A stretch of DNA of 64,000 nt from contig NC_135360.1 in assembly GCF_051622035.1 (NCBI RefSeq), forward strand, positions 10,220,001-10,284,000, read 5' to 3'. Origin of the DNA: Arctopsyche grandis (lineage: Eukaryota > Arthropoda > Insecta > Trichoptera > Hydropsychidae). Every line of letters begins with the position of its first letter. Position 1 is the first letter of the stretch. The notes under the pieces were generated by a model. The model was not told the DNA's origin. It did not search any database and worked only from the letters and a program-made list of their open reading frames with translations. Made by a program: the position numbers and the translations under genes. Below, piece after piece: positions 48,861-61,221 of this stretch.

Positions 48861-50963
48861 TATGATGTGTAGTTACTAAAGTGGGAGTTGCCTACAGATA
48901 ACCTTAAGATCTAGGGCTATTCTCAGCTGTTTATTTGACACACGTTCTGGAATTATTTTCGAACGTTGTGCGTAAAAAAGATGATAATTTGTAAAGTTTA
49001 TCGCAGGCCGGAAATGTGGGGGGACGGGGTGGAAGGAGTAGATTTCCGATTGTATCAGAAGGAAGTTGCCTTACTATTACCGGTACTCTTCGTACTGCGG
49101 AAATTTGAAATAAATGGAGGAGTAATATTGAAAGCGCACACGTTTCAGAAGAATGACTATCTTCGATGATGTTGACCATTAAAAGTTGGATAAATTCGGA
49201 AAATCCACATATGCAATAACATTTTCCATTCGTAAACATTGAATAATGGTATAAAAAAACCAATCACAGATCTTCAGTTTATTGTTCAAATAATCTATCG
49301 ACCTTGAAGATTTTTTTCATAAATACACATGCATTTCAATACCATAAAAACAAGTACAGGGTTTCTGAATGAAGGTACACTTCGTAAACTTCGCTTTGAA
49401 CTCGTTCATAGCAATTTGAACTTTGTTAACGGTATTTGTCGTTTTTCATTTGCAACTGTGTATTTTTACGCCGCGTTCACATGTACACGCAGTGTACAAC
49501 CAAACTTTTTTACTGAAAATACCTGTACGGTTTAATTAGGTTTTTTTATAATATCGGAAATAATGGAGAGTTTTAGTTTGATCTTTTGAAAATGTAGTAG
49601 ATTTTGTGTCATTTGATTATATTCGTTAATTCTATTTTGGCATGATGATAACACGCCTGCAATAATTGACATAACGCCTCGTTTACGTCACCGTGCGAAC
49701 AACATACCTTGATAGTGGCAGACTCAATTGTGACTACGATTTTCAGGGTCATATGTTTTTTAATGGTGTTACGCCAACGCTTGTTTCCATTTTTTACGCC
49801 GTCGTATAAAGAAGAAAAACCAAAAAAATAAAATAAAAACGAGCTAGGAAGTGCTATATGTATAGTAAGTAACCAACAAAAGTATACAGTTTCGATGAGC
49901 CAAACGTTGAAGGACAAATGTTTCGTAGACAGAACTCCTATTCAATAATATAATGATTGCGTTTGAATAATGATGCAATTCACGTAATAAAAAGGCTCTA
50001 AACACGCAGTCGCAGTCATCGCCTGTTGCCACAATGCCATTCGTCCAGCGATGTACGTGACGCGCTTGATTTAATTAGGCTAATGATGTTTTTTGGAAAC
50101 GCTTTGATTCCCCAACTTTCGCGATGGCGTGTCGGGAGTGGCTCTTCATTTTAAGGGTCACCGCTAAACGCTCATCATTTAAAAATCACTAACGTCTCCC
50201 GATCGATAAGCTCGTTCAGCTAGCTCACTTGTATGTACTATCTGGCCGAGGTCATCCCTGTCAAGGATTTGCATTTGTTCGATTTTTATATTCGGTTCAT
50301 TCATAAGTTTTGGCCTGTTCAAGGTCGGGCGTATGTGACGAGAGTACATAAGTACTGTGATGTAATTAGAGCGCTTTTGCAGATCAATCAATCAGCGGTG
50401 ATGTATCTATTTGGGTGTGCTGTGCTGGTAGGGGAGATGTGTGCCCGAAGAACGCAAGGAGATAGTGATTGGCTGGGTCGGTGTCCCTCTCCCGCCGTTG
50501 ATACTCTTCGACTGGCCAACTTGGAGTGGAATGCAATTGACTTTGACCGATCACCTTATTTGGTGTCGAATCTTTCGGATTCGTTAAGGCAGGCGTTGCC
50601 TGTAATTGGATGGTGTGAGGTGCCTACATATGTATATACAATACTAAATATGATTAAAATGCAGCACGAGACGCGTATCGCTGGATCATTTATTTATTCG
50701 GACAAAACCGTTGATAGGATAGCTAGGTAGAAAGAAAGGTGCCAGAAGATCGAATTTCGAGGAGTGTATTTAGAATAATGCCTGTAGTAAGGACAAAAAG
50801 CATCAACAGTCTTGGGTCACCAGGAAATGTTTTCCAATATAATTTACTGAAACACTTAAACAGGACAGAACCATTTGGAGACGACCTACATATTGCAGTG
50901 CTAAAAGGCTTCGAGCTTGTTAGTCAAATTATAAATCATTCAGTAAATATATGGATATTCGCG
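48861..50963. other. presumed intron, no exon supported
   Basis: GC-richer than average at 50030-50700, with a 165-codon ORF at 50233-50730 that has no recognisable domain and no partner exons. Confidence 0.35.
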
Positions 50964-50966
50964 TTA

Positions 50967-52068
50967 GGGCGAAAACACACTGAATGGTATGGGACGTCAC
51001 GTCCTTGGCTTCCCGCTATGAACAACATTGGGTGTTCCCCAAACCGAATTCTGGTGTAGTTGCTCGTGCAGAATGCATACGCTTGGGAGGTCGCACGTGT
51101 ATGCATATCCATATGCAACCGACAAATTTCTCCCACATGGCATTCACCGTTATTGATCACTGTCAAGCAAGGATAAAATATCACCGAAAACATCCCAGGG
51201 GATGATTTTTGGGACTGTGTACCATGTACAAATATGGGCTAGGGGTGCTGGGTTTTTTGCACATGTTTAAGGGTATCTAAAAAAAGCCCGTGTACATAAA
51301 GAAAGCAATCGAAGAGGTCTGCGCATAAATCTAAAGAAGACAAAATTTATGATAGTAGATAGAATGCAAACAGACACCGGGAATCTAACCTTGCATGGAG
51401 AGGTGATAGAAAGAGTAAAAAGATTCAAATACCTGGGTACCTGGCTGAATGAAGAGATGGACCCAGATGAAGATCTAAGAATCCGCATCGAGATGGCTAG
51501 AACGGCATTTGTAAAAATGAAGGCGGCGCTTACAGACAAGCATCTCAATCTTCATACGCGGTTGAGATTCGCGAAGAGCTACGTCTGGACAGTATTACTA
51601 CACGGATGTGAGACGTGGACTCTGAAAGCCAAGATGATCAGCCGCATTGAAGCTTTTGAGATGTGGGTCTATAGGCGTATGCTGAAGATTCCGTGGACCA
51701 AAAAGATATCAAACGAAGCTGTCCTCGGCATGATGGGGAGAGGCAGGGAACTTGTTTCTGTCATCAAGCGGAGAAAGATGGAGTACCTCGGACACATGAT
51801 ACGGGGTCCAAAATACGAATTTCTCCGTTTGATAACCATGGGGAAAATAGAAGGAAAAAATGGATTGGCAGGAAAAAGTTATCTTGGCTTCGAAACATGC
51901 GCATGTGGACCGATATGAGCGCCGAAGAGCTGTTCCGAGCCGCTGAAGACCGATGCGGATATATTCAAATAATCGACGAGGTGGTCGCCAACGTCCGGAT
52001 GCGGACAAGGCATTAACAAGAAGAAGAAAAAAAGCACGTACCAAGTACCACTCGGTATGTTTTCGCCC
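50967..52068. mobile_element. PIF/Harbinger-like element family E, copy 2, carrying a LINE insertion (TSD TTA)
   Basis: Left end GGGCGAAAACACACTGAATG; right end read backwards GGGCGAAAACATACCGAGTG. TTA at 50964-50966 and 52069-52071. The left 300 bp closely match 60793-61040 (GGGACGTCACGTCCTTGGCT, GGAGGTCGCACGTGTATGCA). A LINE tail occupies about 51290-52035, so the element without it would be about 350 bp. Confidence 0.85.
51300..52020 (+). pseudogene. 5'-truncated LINE: reverse-transcriptase C-terminal end
   Basis: Frame from about 51303: GLRINLKKTKFMIVDRM (RT motif GLxINxxKTKFM), FKYLGTWL, ARTAFVKMKAAL, LHGCETWTLKAKM, AFEMWVYRRMLKIPW, SVIKRRKMEYLGHMIRGPKY. After a +1/-1 shift near 51850, RKKLSWLRNMRMWTDMSAEE continues with LFRAAEDR and VVANVRMR to a stop at 52016. 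This is the conserved C-terminal region of non-LTR retrotransposon ORF2 proteins of the endonuclease-RT type. The tail is an AAG-rich run (AAGAAGAAGAAAAAAAG). Catalytic RT motifs upstream are missing; it is dead but younger than the fragment at 16530. Confidence 0.9.
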
Positions 52069-52071
52069 TTA

Positions 52072-54215
52072 ATGTTCATTTTTCAGTAGTCCACAGAGAA
52101 ACATCTTACAGATGACATAGGAAATATGGCAAACGTGAAGAACACCTTAACGACCAAATTTATATTTGCTATCAGTAATAATACTACATAGTTAAGGTCT
52201 AAATAAAATTCTAATTGTAATTTTACTTCTTATCTGTAAGATTTGTATGTTGTTTTTTTTTTTAGTTAGTAATTCTTTTGTAATAAAAGCGATCGTACTT
52301 GATGATAAGCGAGCCTCTGCAATATACATAAACTTACCATAAATATCGCTTGAATTTATTGTTATTATACAGGTTAAACTGATAGTAAATTAAAACATTA
52401 ATCTGACAACGTAAATGCATAGAAATAATCGGAAAACTACAAAATACACGTCCCATTAACGTGTCACAGGACTGCCTCTCGGCTTCTTTATGCCGCGGAT
52501 GCTGGTTGAGGACTGTTAAGTGCTCGCGAAGAAGATTGATAGACACGGCTTATCATTGATTCAAATTCGCGTTCAATACTTGGTTCGTATCGTGTGCGTC
52601 CTCGTTTACTTTCAGCTTCAATTATTTGGGGCTTTAAAAACCCAAGCTTTTGGGGGTAGTCGCGCCCCTGATCAATATCATTCTGTGCGTAGCTTCCTGA
52701 AGTAGAAACACTCGTTTTTCACGCTGTCAGTGCTTTTTTTTATTTATTATTCGGTACACTTACAAATTTCTAAACTGGTTCTTGACCACGTATTACAGTA
52801 ATCATTATCTCATATCCAGGTTACGGACGTAAATATACCTGCTTCGACTCCAGCTATTATTATTACACCCATCATTTTTACTCTTTTTACATTCGTTGTG
52901 GAACTGGACTGATGATGTGCCTTTTTTATTTATTCTCTGCGCTTATTCTTGTCCCGCTTGCGTCTGTCCCTCCATTATTTTTTATTTTCCTCTCGGAGTA
53001 ATGATAATCGTGGTCATAATGAGCTATGGCCATTATGCATCAGTCACCGCTTCCTCCCATCCGAATTAACCATGGACTGGCCTGGTTTTTTTCCCGCGAG
53101 CTCATGTTTCGACAATCGTGACTTTCGCTCTCGTCCGCGAATCACTTTCCGTCTTAATTATCTTGTTTTCGATAACCCTGTTTAATTTTTCGTATGTGTT
53201 TGGCCGATATTTACAATTATCGCATCGACACTAATGCAATCTAAGTGCGGTTTCCACAGCTTCCTTTCAAGTGTGTGTGCTGTAGGAATACAAAATTTCC
53301 TCAGTGGAAACATTCACATGTTGACAACTTTGACGTAGGCAGGTATATTATTGTTTAGAACTTATTATCACTGTTTATTATATTAGAACGTTTAGAACAA
53401 ACTATCATACATTCTCGTTCAAGTCACATACGTGACTTGACCTAAATTGGTACCCGACAATTGATATTCGAAGATTAAAATTCAACTGCATATTCATGTA
53501 TGTTGCTCTCAATCACATGTTATAAAACGTTTATGTAGTAATTTGTCTCATTAAATCAATCAATTTTCTTATCTTACACGCTACAAATTGTATTATGCTA
53601 CTATTATAAATCGTTGTTTATGTTTTTATTTTATTTTTCTGTATCATGTATTGTTTGTTATTGTTTCACAACTTTTCAGATAAACTTTGTACCTGATTTG
53701 TAGTTTGGTTCGTTTACTGTGAAATTGCATACACTGATTAGTGTGTTGTTTGGAAAGTGTTCAGATTTCCTGAAACTTTGGAGAAGTTTCGTTGCATGAC
53801 GAACAGTATTTAGGACTTAGTTTCTCGTCGTTAGTTTCATGTAACGGTCCTATTACTTAAGTTGTTCTCGAGGGATCTGTCATTTTTATTATTACTTAAC
53901 GTGATATTCAACAAATCGATCATATTAAAGTATACACATTTTTATTGTATTATATTACAGACTTGGGTGTTCTGTTTTGTCTATTATATAAACCCAGAAC
54001 TGATCGTTTGTTCTTGTAGAAATTAATTATAGGATTACATCCGTTTGCAGCTGTATTTGATAAATTTTGAGACATTGTATTTGTGTTTACAAAGCTGAAA
54101 ATTTTTTTTTCATCAAAATATTAATTTACTGTTGAAAATATATATTTTTTCCCAATAAAATAAATGACTGATAGTTACCTACTTGAAAATATTTCACCTC
54201 TCTTTGATCGCGAGA
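52072..54215. other. presumed intron, no exon supported
   Basis: Mixed composition, small ORFs only. No repeat family recognised. Confidence 0.35.
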
Positions 54216-54495
54216 ATTAAGTACGGCACGGCACGGCTTGCCTAGATTGACTCCAGCTGTGAATGGGCTTGTCTTATGTCCTTGTTAATTCGTCCGATCT
54301 TATTATTTCGACAAATTTCTCCTACATTTCTTCAAATATGGGAATCACCAATATCACTACAAGGCAAATATATATCCGAAAATACTCCAGAGGGTGATTT
54401 GTGGTCTGGTATATACATATCAGGCGTGCTATCGTTTTTTTACATATGCAAAACTATCTAAAAAAAAAAACCTTCCTAATGTCTGCGCCTTTAGA
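54216..54495. mobile_element. PIF/Harbinger-like family E, diverged copy 3
   Basis: TTGACTCCAGCTGTGAATGG, CGACAAATTTCTCCTACATT, and TCCGAAAATACTCCAGAGGG are the complement of phrases in the copy at 19240. The right end read backwards is AAAGGCGCAGACATTAGG; the left end is diverged (TACGGCACGGCACGGC). Confidence 0.6.
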
Positions 54496-56937
54496 TTTTG
54501 ATTCAGGCTAGTCAAATTTTGTACAAATGAATTATTATGTACATATATTATCAATAACATGCTTTATTTATTTTCAAAGGTGAATCTTTAATCCCACACT
54601 TTATCCACAACTGCCGCGAACCGAAAGTTTCATGATGTTTACATCCTCCAGCGGCAAAAATGTATGCGATAGACACGTCAGATCTGCAAATATAGCCCGG
54701 TTGATAAGTCCGTTTCTCGGTTTATACACGGAGATTATTTTTGATTCGGGCTGACCTCGACTATCCGCGGGCAATCTGCTCTTATGCTCCACATGTGGCC
54801 AGTTGTGCTTGAGCAAAACCTATATAAACGTGCTGAACGCCATCGATGATTTATTCGCCGGAGAGAATGGGTTGGGCGGCCCGAGGAGGCTGCACCAGAC
54901 ATCGGTATCGGACAGACGAAACGGCATTCGATACCGAAACGAGTCAGCTGAAACTGGTTTTCGGTCGGATGAAAATGAAAGAAAAAAAAAGCGAGATTCG
55001 ATATATTGTCGTTGGGAGTGTGTGGGTACCACTTCGAAGTAAGCATCCAATATCGCGATAAGGTTTATGTCGATGGACCATTACATTCTGACCAAAGGCA
55101 AAACTGTAATATAACAATCACCTACATATATGTGTTTATAACTTTTTAGGTTTACCTTGAAACACCTGACAATACGACCTTGAATCATTGTATCGATTAT
55201 GTATAGGGAGTTGCATTATGCAAAGTTTTCCTGTTCTACGAAAATGACATGTTAAGGAAAAATAAAATTATTTCTATTTATTCTCATATACCTTTTTGGC
55301 AAAAATGTAAACGAATACAATAGAAAATAACACGATTTTGTGGTTAGTTGCTTATTTCTACATTTACAGATGTCATATGTTCAGTTGAGATGATGACAAA
55401 TATTGTAAATCTTTTAAAACAATGGTTAGAAAGCTACATATGTATTACTTAAGCAGTTCCAAATGATTAGTAATCTTTGTTACTACCTGATTGTGACATC
55501 TTGTAGATACAATATTGGAGTCATAATTAACAAAAATTAAATGGATAAAAAATGAAATATTAAACATTTGGATGATTATTACATCTATGTGGATAGTTAA
55601 CCAGAAGACAAGAAATTACCGCAAAAAAGTTCTCATTTCACTCTTAGTTTATATTAAAATATATGTACATACATACATCCATACTTGGTATGGGAAAGTA
55701 ATTGAAGACCAGGTTTGCAATGAAGAAGAATAAAAAACCTTGTAAAAATAGCGATCTCAGACTACTGACACCTTCCTTATGTATTGACATAAAAAGTGGT
55801 ATAAGACCGCAGTTATCATTAATTCTCTGTACTACATATCTACGAGGAAACGATACATCATATCAACTACAATAAACGTACACGTAGATAGATACTAACC
55901 ATTAAGTTTGGTTATACTCAGATGATAAGGCGTCGGAACGTCTTGCAAACACGAGCAGCAAAGTTTATTGATTTTTCCAACTTTCAATGAGCGCCACTTC
56001 GACAAAGAAGACTCCCGGGACATTAGGATGCCCGAAAACGTGACAAAACAGCACCAAAAGTAATCGTTGCCAGCGAGAGGAGATCTCATTTGTCGTGAAA
56101 ATATTTATGTGGGACGAGCGGCAATTAAGACCGTACATACATATATAACTTGCGGTTAATTGCACTTTACAATAATGGCGGTGAATTGGGAAGGAATGCG
56201 ACAGATCGTTGAAACAAAAGTGTCCGCTATAAAAAGCCCGAAAAATAAAAACAAAGCTGGATGAAATTTGTCGAAACGTGGGAGGGCGTGTAGCTGGCAG
56301 AGTGCGCTCAGACTAGCGAATATTGCCAATTCGAGGTGCACATTTGTAATTGCACAAATCCACTCGAATCACTCGGAATACATTTTTAATATATTGGACG
56401 GGTGCTGCGAAAAAATGGAGGTGACGTGTCGCCTCACTTCGAGAATGCAATTGCAATTTAGAACGTTCGTTTGAAATTGCACCGTGCGAAATGAGAATGT
56501 TATCTCTGCATATTTCATATATGTACATAGGGATATGAAGTTAATTGTCGCCATGCATGCGTATCGTGACATTGTGGAGGGAGAGAAGAGATTCAGTTGG
56601 TAATGAGCGGGAAATGTCGCTAGAAGTTAGGGGGAGCAATAGACGGAGTGGAGGAGTGAGGTACAAATTCACCATTATATGTAGACGACCTTTGAAATAT
56701 GCAATTTCGTCTATTGAGTACTTCACGTTAGTAGCAAATCGCTGAGTCGGGTAGCATGTCATAGTCGACAGCTTAAACATGAATCGCTGTATAAGGGAAT
56801 TCCAGCTGTAGAAATCCAAAGGGAGTCGACCAGGTTTCTAATTTGCATAAGAAAATATCGTTATCCTGTCTCGGTCATATATTGGAGTAAACCCATCGAC
56901 GAACATGCTACGTGACGAAAAATCAGCAGGAATTCTG
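54496..56937. other. presumed intron; GC-rich patch at 54600-55060
   Basis: The patch 54600-55060 has overlapping ORFs on both strands (for example minus 54601-54816, with EHKSRLPADSRGQPESK) that look protein-like but match no family I know. Elsewhere nothing recognised. Confidence 0.3.
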
Positions 56938-57600
56938 TTATTTAATTTTATTTTATTTCATAGAACATGAACACTAGCCTTTACAGATCGCTCCAAAGCA
57001 ATCAATATACATACGCATTTTTAGATACCTCCTTTACGTTTCACTTACGATTACAATTAAGGAAAAAGTTTGCCTCTTATCCGATCGTTTTCATACTTTG
57101 CCATATTGCTCATTTTGATCATCAATATAAGTAAATGGAGCCTCCGCCATTACGATAGAGATAAAATATCGTATAAGAAGCATTTCAGGTCCGAAGATTT
57201 TTAATCTCGGTGACAGTTGGTAGTCATTAATTTTATACATAGATGGCGGTAGTAAAAAAAAAATATTGGTGTTTTTATTCAAAATAATAATTTTATATAC
57301 AAATTATTATTAAATGCGAATTCATACAAACATCCATAGTGACATATATGGAGAAATTTTTGCAGCATTTTATAATCAAATTGGCGAACCTCAAGATGCT
57401 GAGGTTCTCGGCACGAGAGATGGGAAAGGAGATGCCATTTTACAGGAATCGTTTCAATGAAAATCGGAAAAATTGGGAAACTGATAAGAAACGATCGACC
57501 TGGAGTTACAAACCAAGGTCTGGCCAGCAGTGGGACTCGAACCCGTGACCACTCTGCTCGAAAGCATAACATGCTAATCACTAGCCGCTGTTTGTGTACA
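56938..57600 (-). mobile_element. tRNA-derived SINE, copy 5, split by another repeat
   Basis: The head and body (57305-57600) match copy 4 nearly base for base, including the box B GGGTTCGAGTCCC. The tail (56938-57022) matches 48115-48220. Between them, 57023-57300 is foreign and contains a partial family C element. Confidence 0.88.
57023..57300. repeat. family C fragment inserted into a SINE
   Basis: ACCTCCTTTACGTTTCACTT, AAAGTTTGCCTCTTATCC, and CCTCCGCCATTACGATAG match 35212-35365 in the same orientation and 20786-21117 inverted. The SINE phrase GCATTTT is seen again in part (ATTTTATA) at the right junction, as expected of a target duplication. Confidence 0.75.
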
Positions 57601-58205
57601 ATTGTACACAGAAACACTTGCTGAATAGTATCCCTGAAGGGATTAAGGACGTAAGGACGTAGTAGTACATATATTCATCTGTGTGCTTACCCTTTAAATC
57701 ATTACAATAATACATGATGGTATATGTTCATCTACTATCATATTTAAAATCAAATCCTAAAAATAAGTGTCATTAATAGTTACTGTTCATCAAGAGAAAT
57801 TGCGGTACTGCAGCACCTCATCCAAATTGGTTTTTGTATGAAGAAACTATGGATAGGTACACGCAGTTCCCCCAAAAACATATTCCACCACTGGTTTTAA
57901 ATATATACAGAGTTTTATTATAGAAAGAGATCAGCAACTTGTTGAATTCATTTGTTGGTGCTGCCAATTTTTTAGTTACATCAGCTCGTGTATACATATG
58001 TATAGTTGGTCCGCTGTGAGAAGACAATTAGGAAAACTCACATGTTGTTCCTTACGCCGCCTCTCGACTGATAGAACATGGTACGTGCGAAATGCTAATG
58101 GTTAAGATGGGGTGTAAGAGACAGCATATGCGTTTTACCCAAGTGTCTTCCTACAGCGGATGGACTATAGTAAAATAGTAAAGTAAAGAAGATTGAGGCT
58201 TAATG
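57601..58205. other. DNA without recognised gene
   Basis: No exon, structured element or family repeat seen. Confidence 0.35.
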
Positions 58206-58209
58206 ATAA

Positions 58210-58530
58210 TTTGGGGACGAAAGGAATGAAATGTCGGTGTGCTTTAAGGCCCAAATACATTGAATCGAACGGCAAGGGGTACGCTCTTGGTCTCATGTGG
58301 TAAAACATAATGTTTCACACCGAGGAGCTTTTTCCCCGACAATTTTCTCATACATTTATTCAAATATGGGAATCAACCTTATCGATCAATTAAAAACCTA
58401 TGTCAATACAAGGATTTTAGGCCTGGGTGCCATTATAGATCACGCGTGCTAGTGTTTTTTTTACACGTGCAAAACTATCTAAAGAAATGTATGTGCCGCA
58501 TGCCTCTTTGATGACTGTCGGAAAGGAAGT
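58210..58530. repeat. repeat Q, copy split by a family E element
   Basis: GGGGACGAAAGGAATGAAAT at the left and GTCGGAAAGGAAGTAAAGTG at the right are one repeat unit, contiguous at 10545-10645. Between them, 58248 to about 58506, lies a diverged family E element (GGCCCAAATACATTGAATCG end; inner TACATTTATTCAAATATGGG). Confidence 0.65.
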
Positions 58531-58941
58531 AAAGTGGAACATGGTCGGATCGGTATCAACTTAACCCTGCCTCACCGAAGTGGGGTATGCAAGTGCCCCA
58601 ATTTTTGCGTTTTTCGTAATAACTATGTGGTTTTCAAAGCTGTACACCCTATATTTCTTGAATTCCTAGAATTAACGATAAGAAATTTATTTATTTTATT
58701 TTAATAGATTTTGTATGATTTAGAAAAAGGGTACATCGTAAAAAAATACATTTATACATTTCTACGTTTCAAAGTATGTACATATGATTTATAGGCGGTA
58801 GCGATAATTCATGTTTTTGACTGTTCGCTTGCAGATTCTTGTTGATCGATGAATCAATGCGAGAAAACGAGACGGCTATATTTTCGTAAGCTATTGCTTT
58901 CGTCGCTTTGGGTGCATGACTTCAGTCGCTCGTGGTCCTTA

Positions 58942-59143
58942 AGGGCGCTACAGACAATCTGGAATATCGGAGCGGAATGTCTTGCGGCGACCGATGTTGA
59001 CGTAGACCGTAGCGTGTGTAGGAACATTCACCGTCAGGTCGAAGCGCATTCAGTACGCCGCACGGCGAACCAAATTCTGTTCGTTCGCCGCACGGTTTAC
59101 CAAGACATACCGCTTCGATATTCCAGAGCGTCTGTAGCGCCCT
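58942..59143. mobile_element. PIF/Harbinger-like MITE, 202 bp, TSD TTA
   Basis: Left end AGGGCGCTACAGACAATCTG; right end read backwards AGGGCGCTACAGACGCTCTG; both continue with GAATATCGRAGCGG. TTA at 58939-58941 and 59144-59146. The interior repeats CGCCGCACGG on both arms. The ORF of 116 codons across it is not a gene. Confidence 0.87.
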
Positions 59144-59146
59144 TTA

Positions 59147-60459
59147 CCTATGGGCGAACACATGTCGATGCTTGTCGTTATTTTTTAATACAAAGATAGT
59201 CAAAAACATGCTATACAACTAAAACTTTTTATGTTGATGTATAAAATTATTAATAAGATATATTGAACCCATTTGCATTGAGAAAAGCTGTATTATGATT
59301 ACAAAATACTGGGGTCTTACGCGACCCCTGTGTGGGGCACTCGTTGGATCTCGACGCTCCGTCCTTCAAAGGTTAAAGGGATGGCGACCCAAACTCGACA
59401 CGCCATAGAACCCCTACAACAACATTGATAATCTGTTGTGTCGAACGTCACCTCACCGGAAGCTACCGAAACAGTATCAGATAAATAAAACAGCCCAAAT
59501 CTATTTTAATCAGACCATATGGATAATCTCCAGAAATTTATTGTATGCTTTCCACTTCCTAGTAACTAGTGAATAAACGCTATTTTTTGTTGTTGCTCAT
59601 TGGTGACAATTAGCAATTGAATACACAATTACATAGATTCGAATTTTCACATCCTAATGGTCAATTCAACGTATGCATGTATGATTCACCATTTTACTCG
59701 ACTTGGCACACACGAGACAAATAACAGCATGTAGCGATGAATGTTGACACGATGGCTCATCTTTGAAACGTAACGAACCCACGATTAAAAATAAAAATCG
59801 TATTGGAATATCAAGCACTTCATTATGTTTATCGTTGACCTTTTAGCGTTTTATCGCTCATTATGCAAAACGAACTCGTCTGGTCGGATCAGCATTTAAT
59901 ATTTTCTAATACATGTGTATACATATGTACATACCTACATACAAATTTAAGATTTTTCGGATGTGCACGTGGCTGCCAAATTTGTATTCATTTTTGGGCA
60001 ATTAAAACCCAAGGTAATATTCGTATATATGTATGTATTCAAGTCCCCCCTAGAATAGACGATCGTTAGTAGGAGCAATGTGCTTCAATAGTACATAAAT
60101 GGCGAATAATTAATTGAATATTCTGTGAACGGTTGAGGGAAATTTGACGTGCTTACGTCACCCGGAAGATGAGCGGCATTCGTAATGATTAGTGACATTG
60201 CTGTGTCATTTTTTTTCCTTTTTGATCTTGAGACATTGAAATTATTCGCCCTTATTGGTAATTCGATCCGTATCAATTCAACGAGATACTGTTGGCGCGA
60301 TGTTGTAATTTAAACCACCTGTATCGTTTTACATAGATATTACATATGGCTAATATTCAATATAGATTTTTTTTTGATTTTCAATTAAAAATATAAACCG
60401 ATTTTGTAACGTTGTTCAAATGAGGAAAAATTCATGGAGATTTTTGGGAATCCTGTGGA
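59147..60459. other. DNA without recognised gene
   Basis: Mixed composition; CATA microsatellite near 59925. No exon or element recognised. Confidence 0.35.
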
Positions 60460-60771
60460 GCTTATCTATAGGCTACTCAACCACTTAACCGATTACGATG
60501 GAACTTTCAGGATTTGTTGTATGCATGTCCGGGAAGATTGCTGTGAAAGAAAACGGGCAAAAACCTCAATAGTAATATTCTTAATTACGATTTTACCGAC
60601 TAAAGTTTAAAACGCCGTTGTGTAGTCAAGGAAATGTGTTTGTTGGTAACCACGATACCAATTGGTTTGAAGAGACTTTAGTATAGCTCCAACCATCACT
60701 TGAAATGGGAACGGGAATTGCATGCCTTATTCTGGCATTGCAACGCATGCCGGGTTCAGCTAGTATAATAT
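60460..60771 (+). mobile_element. possible Helitron-like 3' part
   Basis: The stretch ends with GGGAATTGCATGCC, TTCTGGCATTGCAACGCATG, then CCGGGTTCAGCTAG|TA. The complementary GCATGCC/GGCATTGC words can form a hairpin just before a CTAGT end, as in Helitron termini. The 5' TC end is not identified. A truncated LINE 3' end is an alternative. Confidence 0.35.
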
Positions 60772-60792
60772 AAACGTTCTGGAGGAGTGTAA

Positions 60793-61221
60793 GGGCGAAT
60801 ACACACTGAATGGTATGGGACGTCACGTCCTTGGCTTCCCGCTGTGACCACCGTAAATAGTGGGTGCTCCCCAAACCGAATTCGGGTGTAGTTGTACGTG
60901 CAGAATGCACATGTTTTGGAGGTCGCACGTGTATGCATATCTATATGCAACCGACAAGTTTCTCCTACATTTATTCAAATATGGGATCCACCATTATCGA
61001 TCACTATCCTTGAGAATAAATCACCCCCTGCAGTGTTTTCGGTAATTTATTCTTGTATTGACATATGTTTGACAGTGATCGACAATAGTGATTCCCATAT
61101 TTGACGAAATGTAGAAGAAACTTTTCGAAATAATCAGGTCGTACGAAATAATAATGACCTGAAGAAACTCCGTTCCCACCTGGAAACCACGAGCACGTTC
61201 ATGTCGTACGATGTTTGCGCC
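60793..61221. mobile_element. PIF/Harbinger-like family E, copy 4
   Basis: Left end GGGCGAATACACACTGAATG; right end read backwards AGGCGCAAACATCGTACGAC. The middle is palindromic (TTATTCAAATATGGGATCCA with the complement of ATTCCCATATTTGACG). No exact 3-bp flanks were identified. Confidence 0.7.

Noticed and set aside
50233..50730. 165-codon ORF as a gene or exon
   Set aside because: No domain, no convincing splice sites, and composition similar to its flanks. A transcript or a conserved homologue would change this.
54601..55050. overlapping protein-like ORFs on both strands in a GC-rich patch
   Set aside because: Several frames are open at once, which reflects GC content; none matches a family I recognise.
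58849..59199. 116-codon ORF
   Set aside because: It spans a Harbinger-like MITE with exact TTA duplication; its Arg-rich repeats are the inverted arms.
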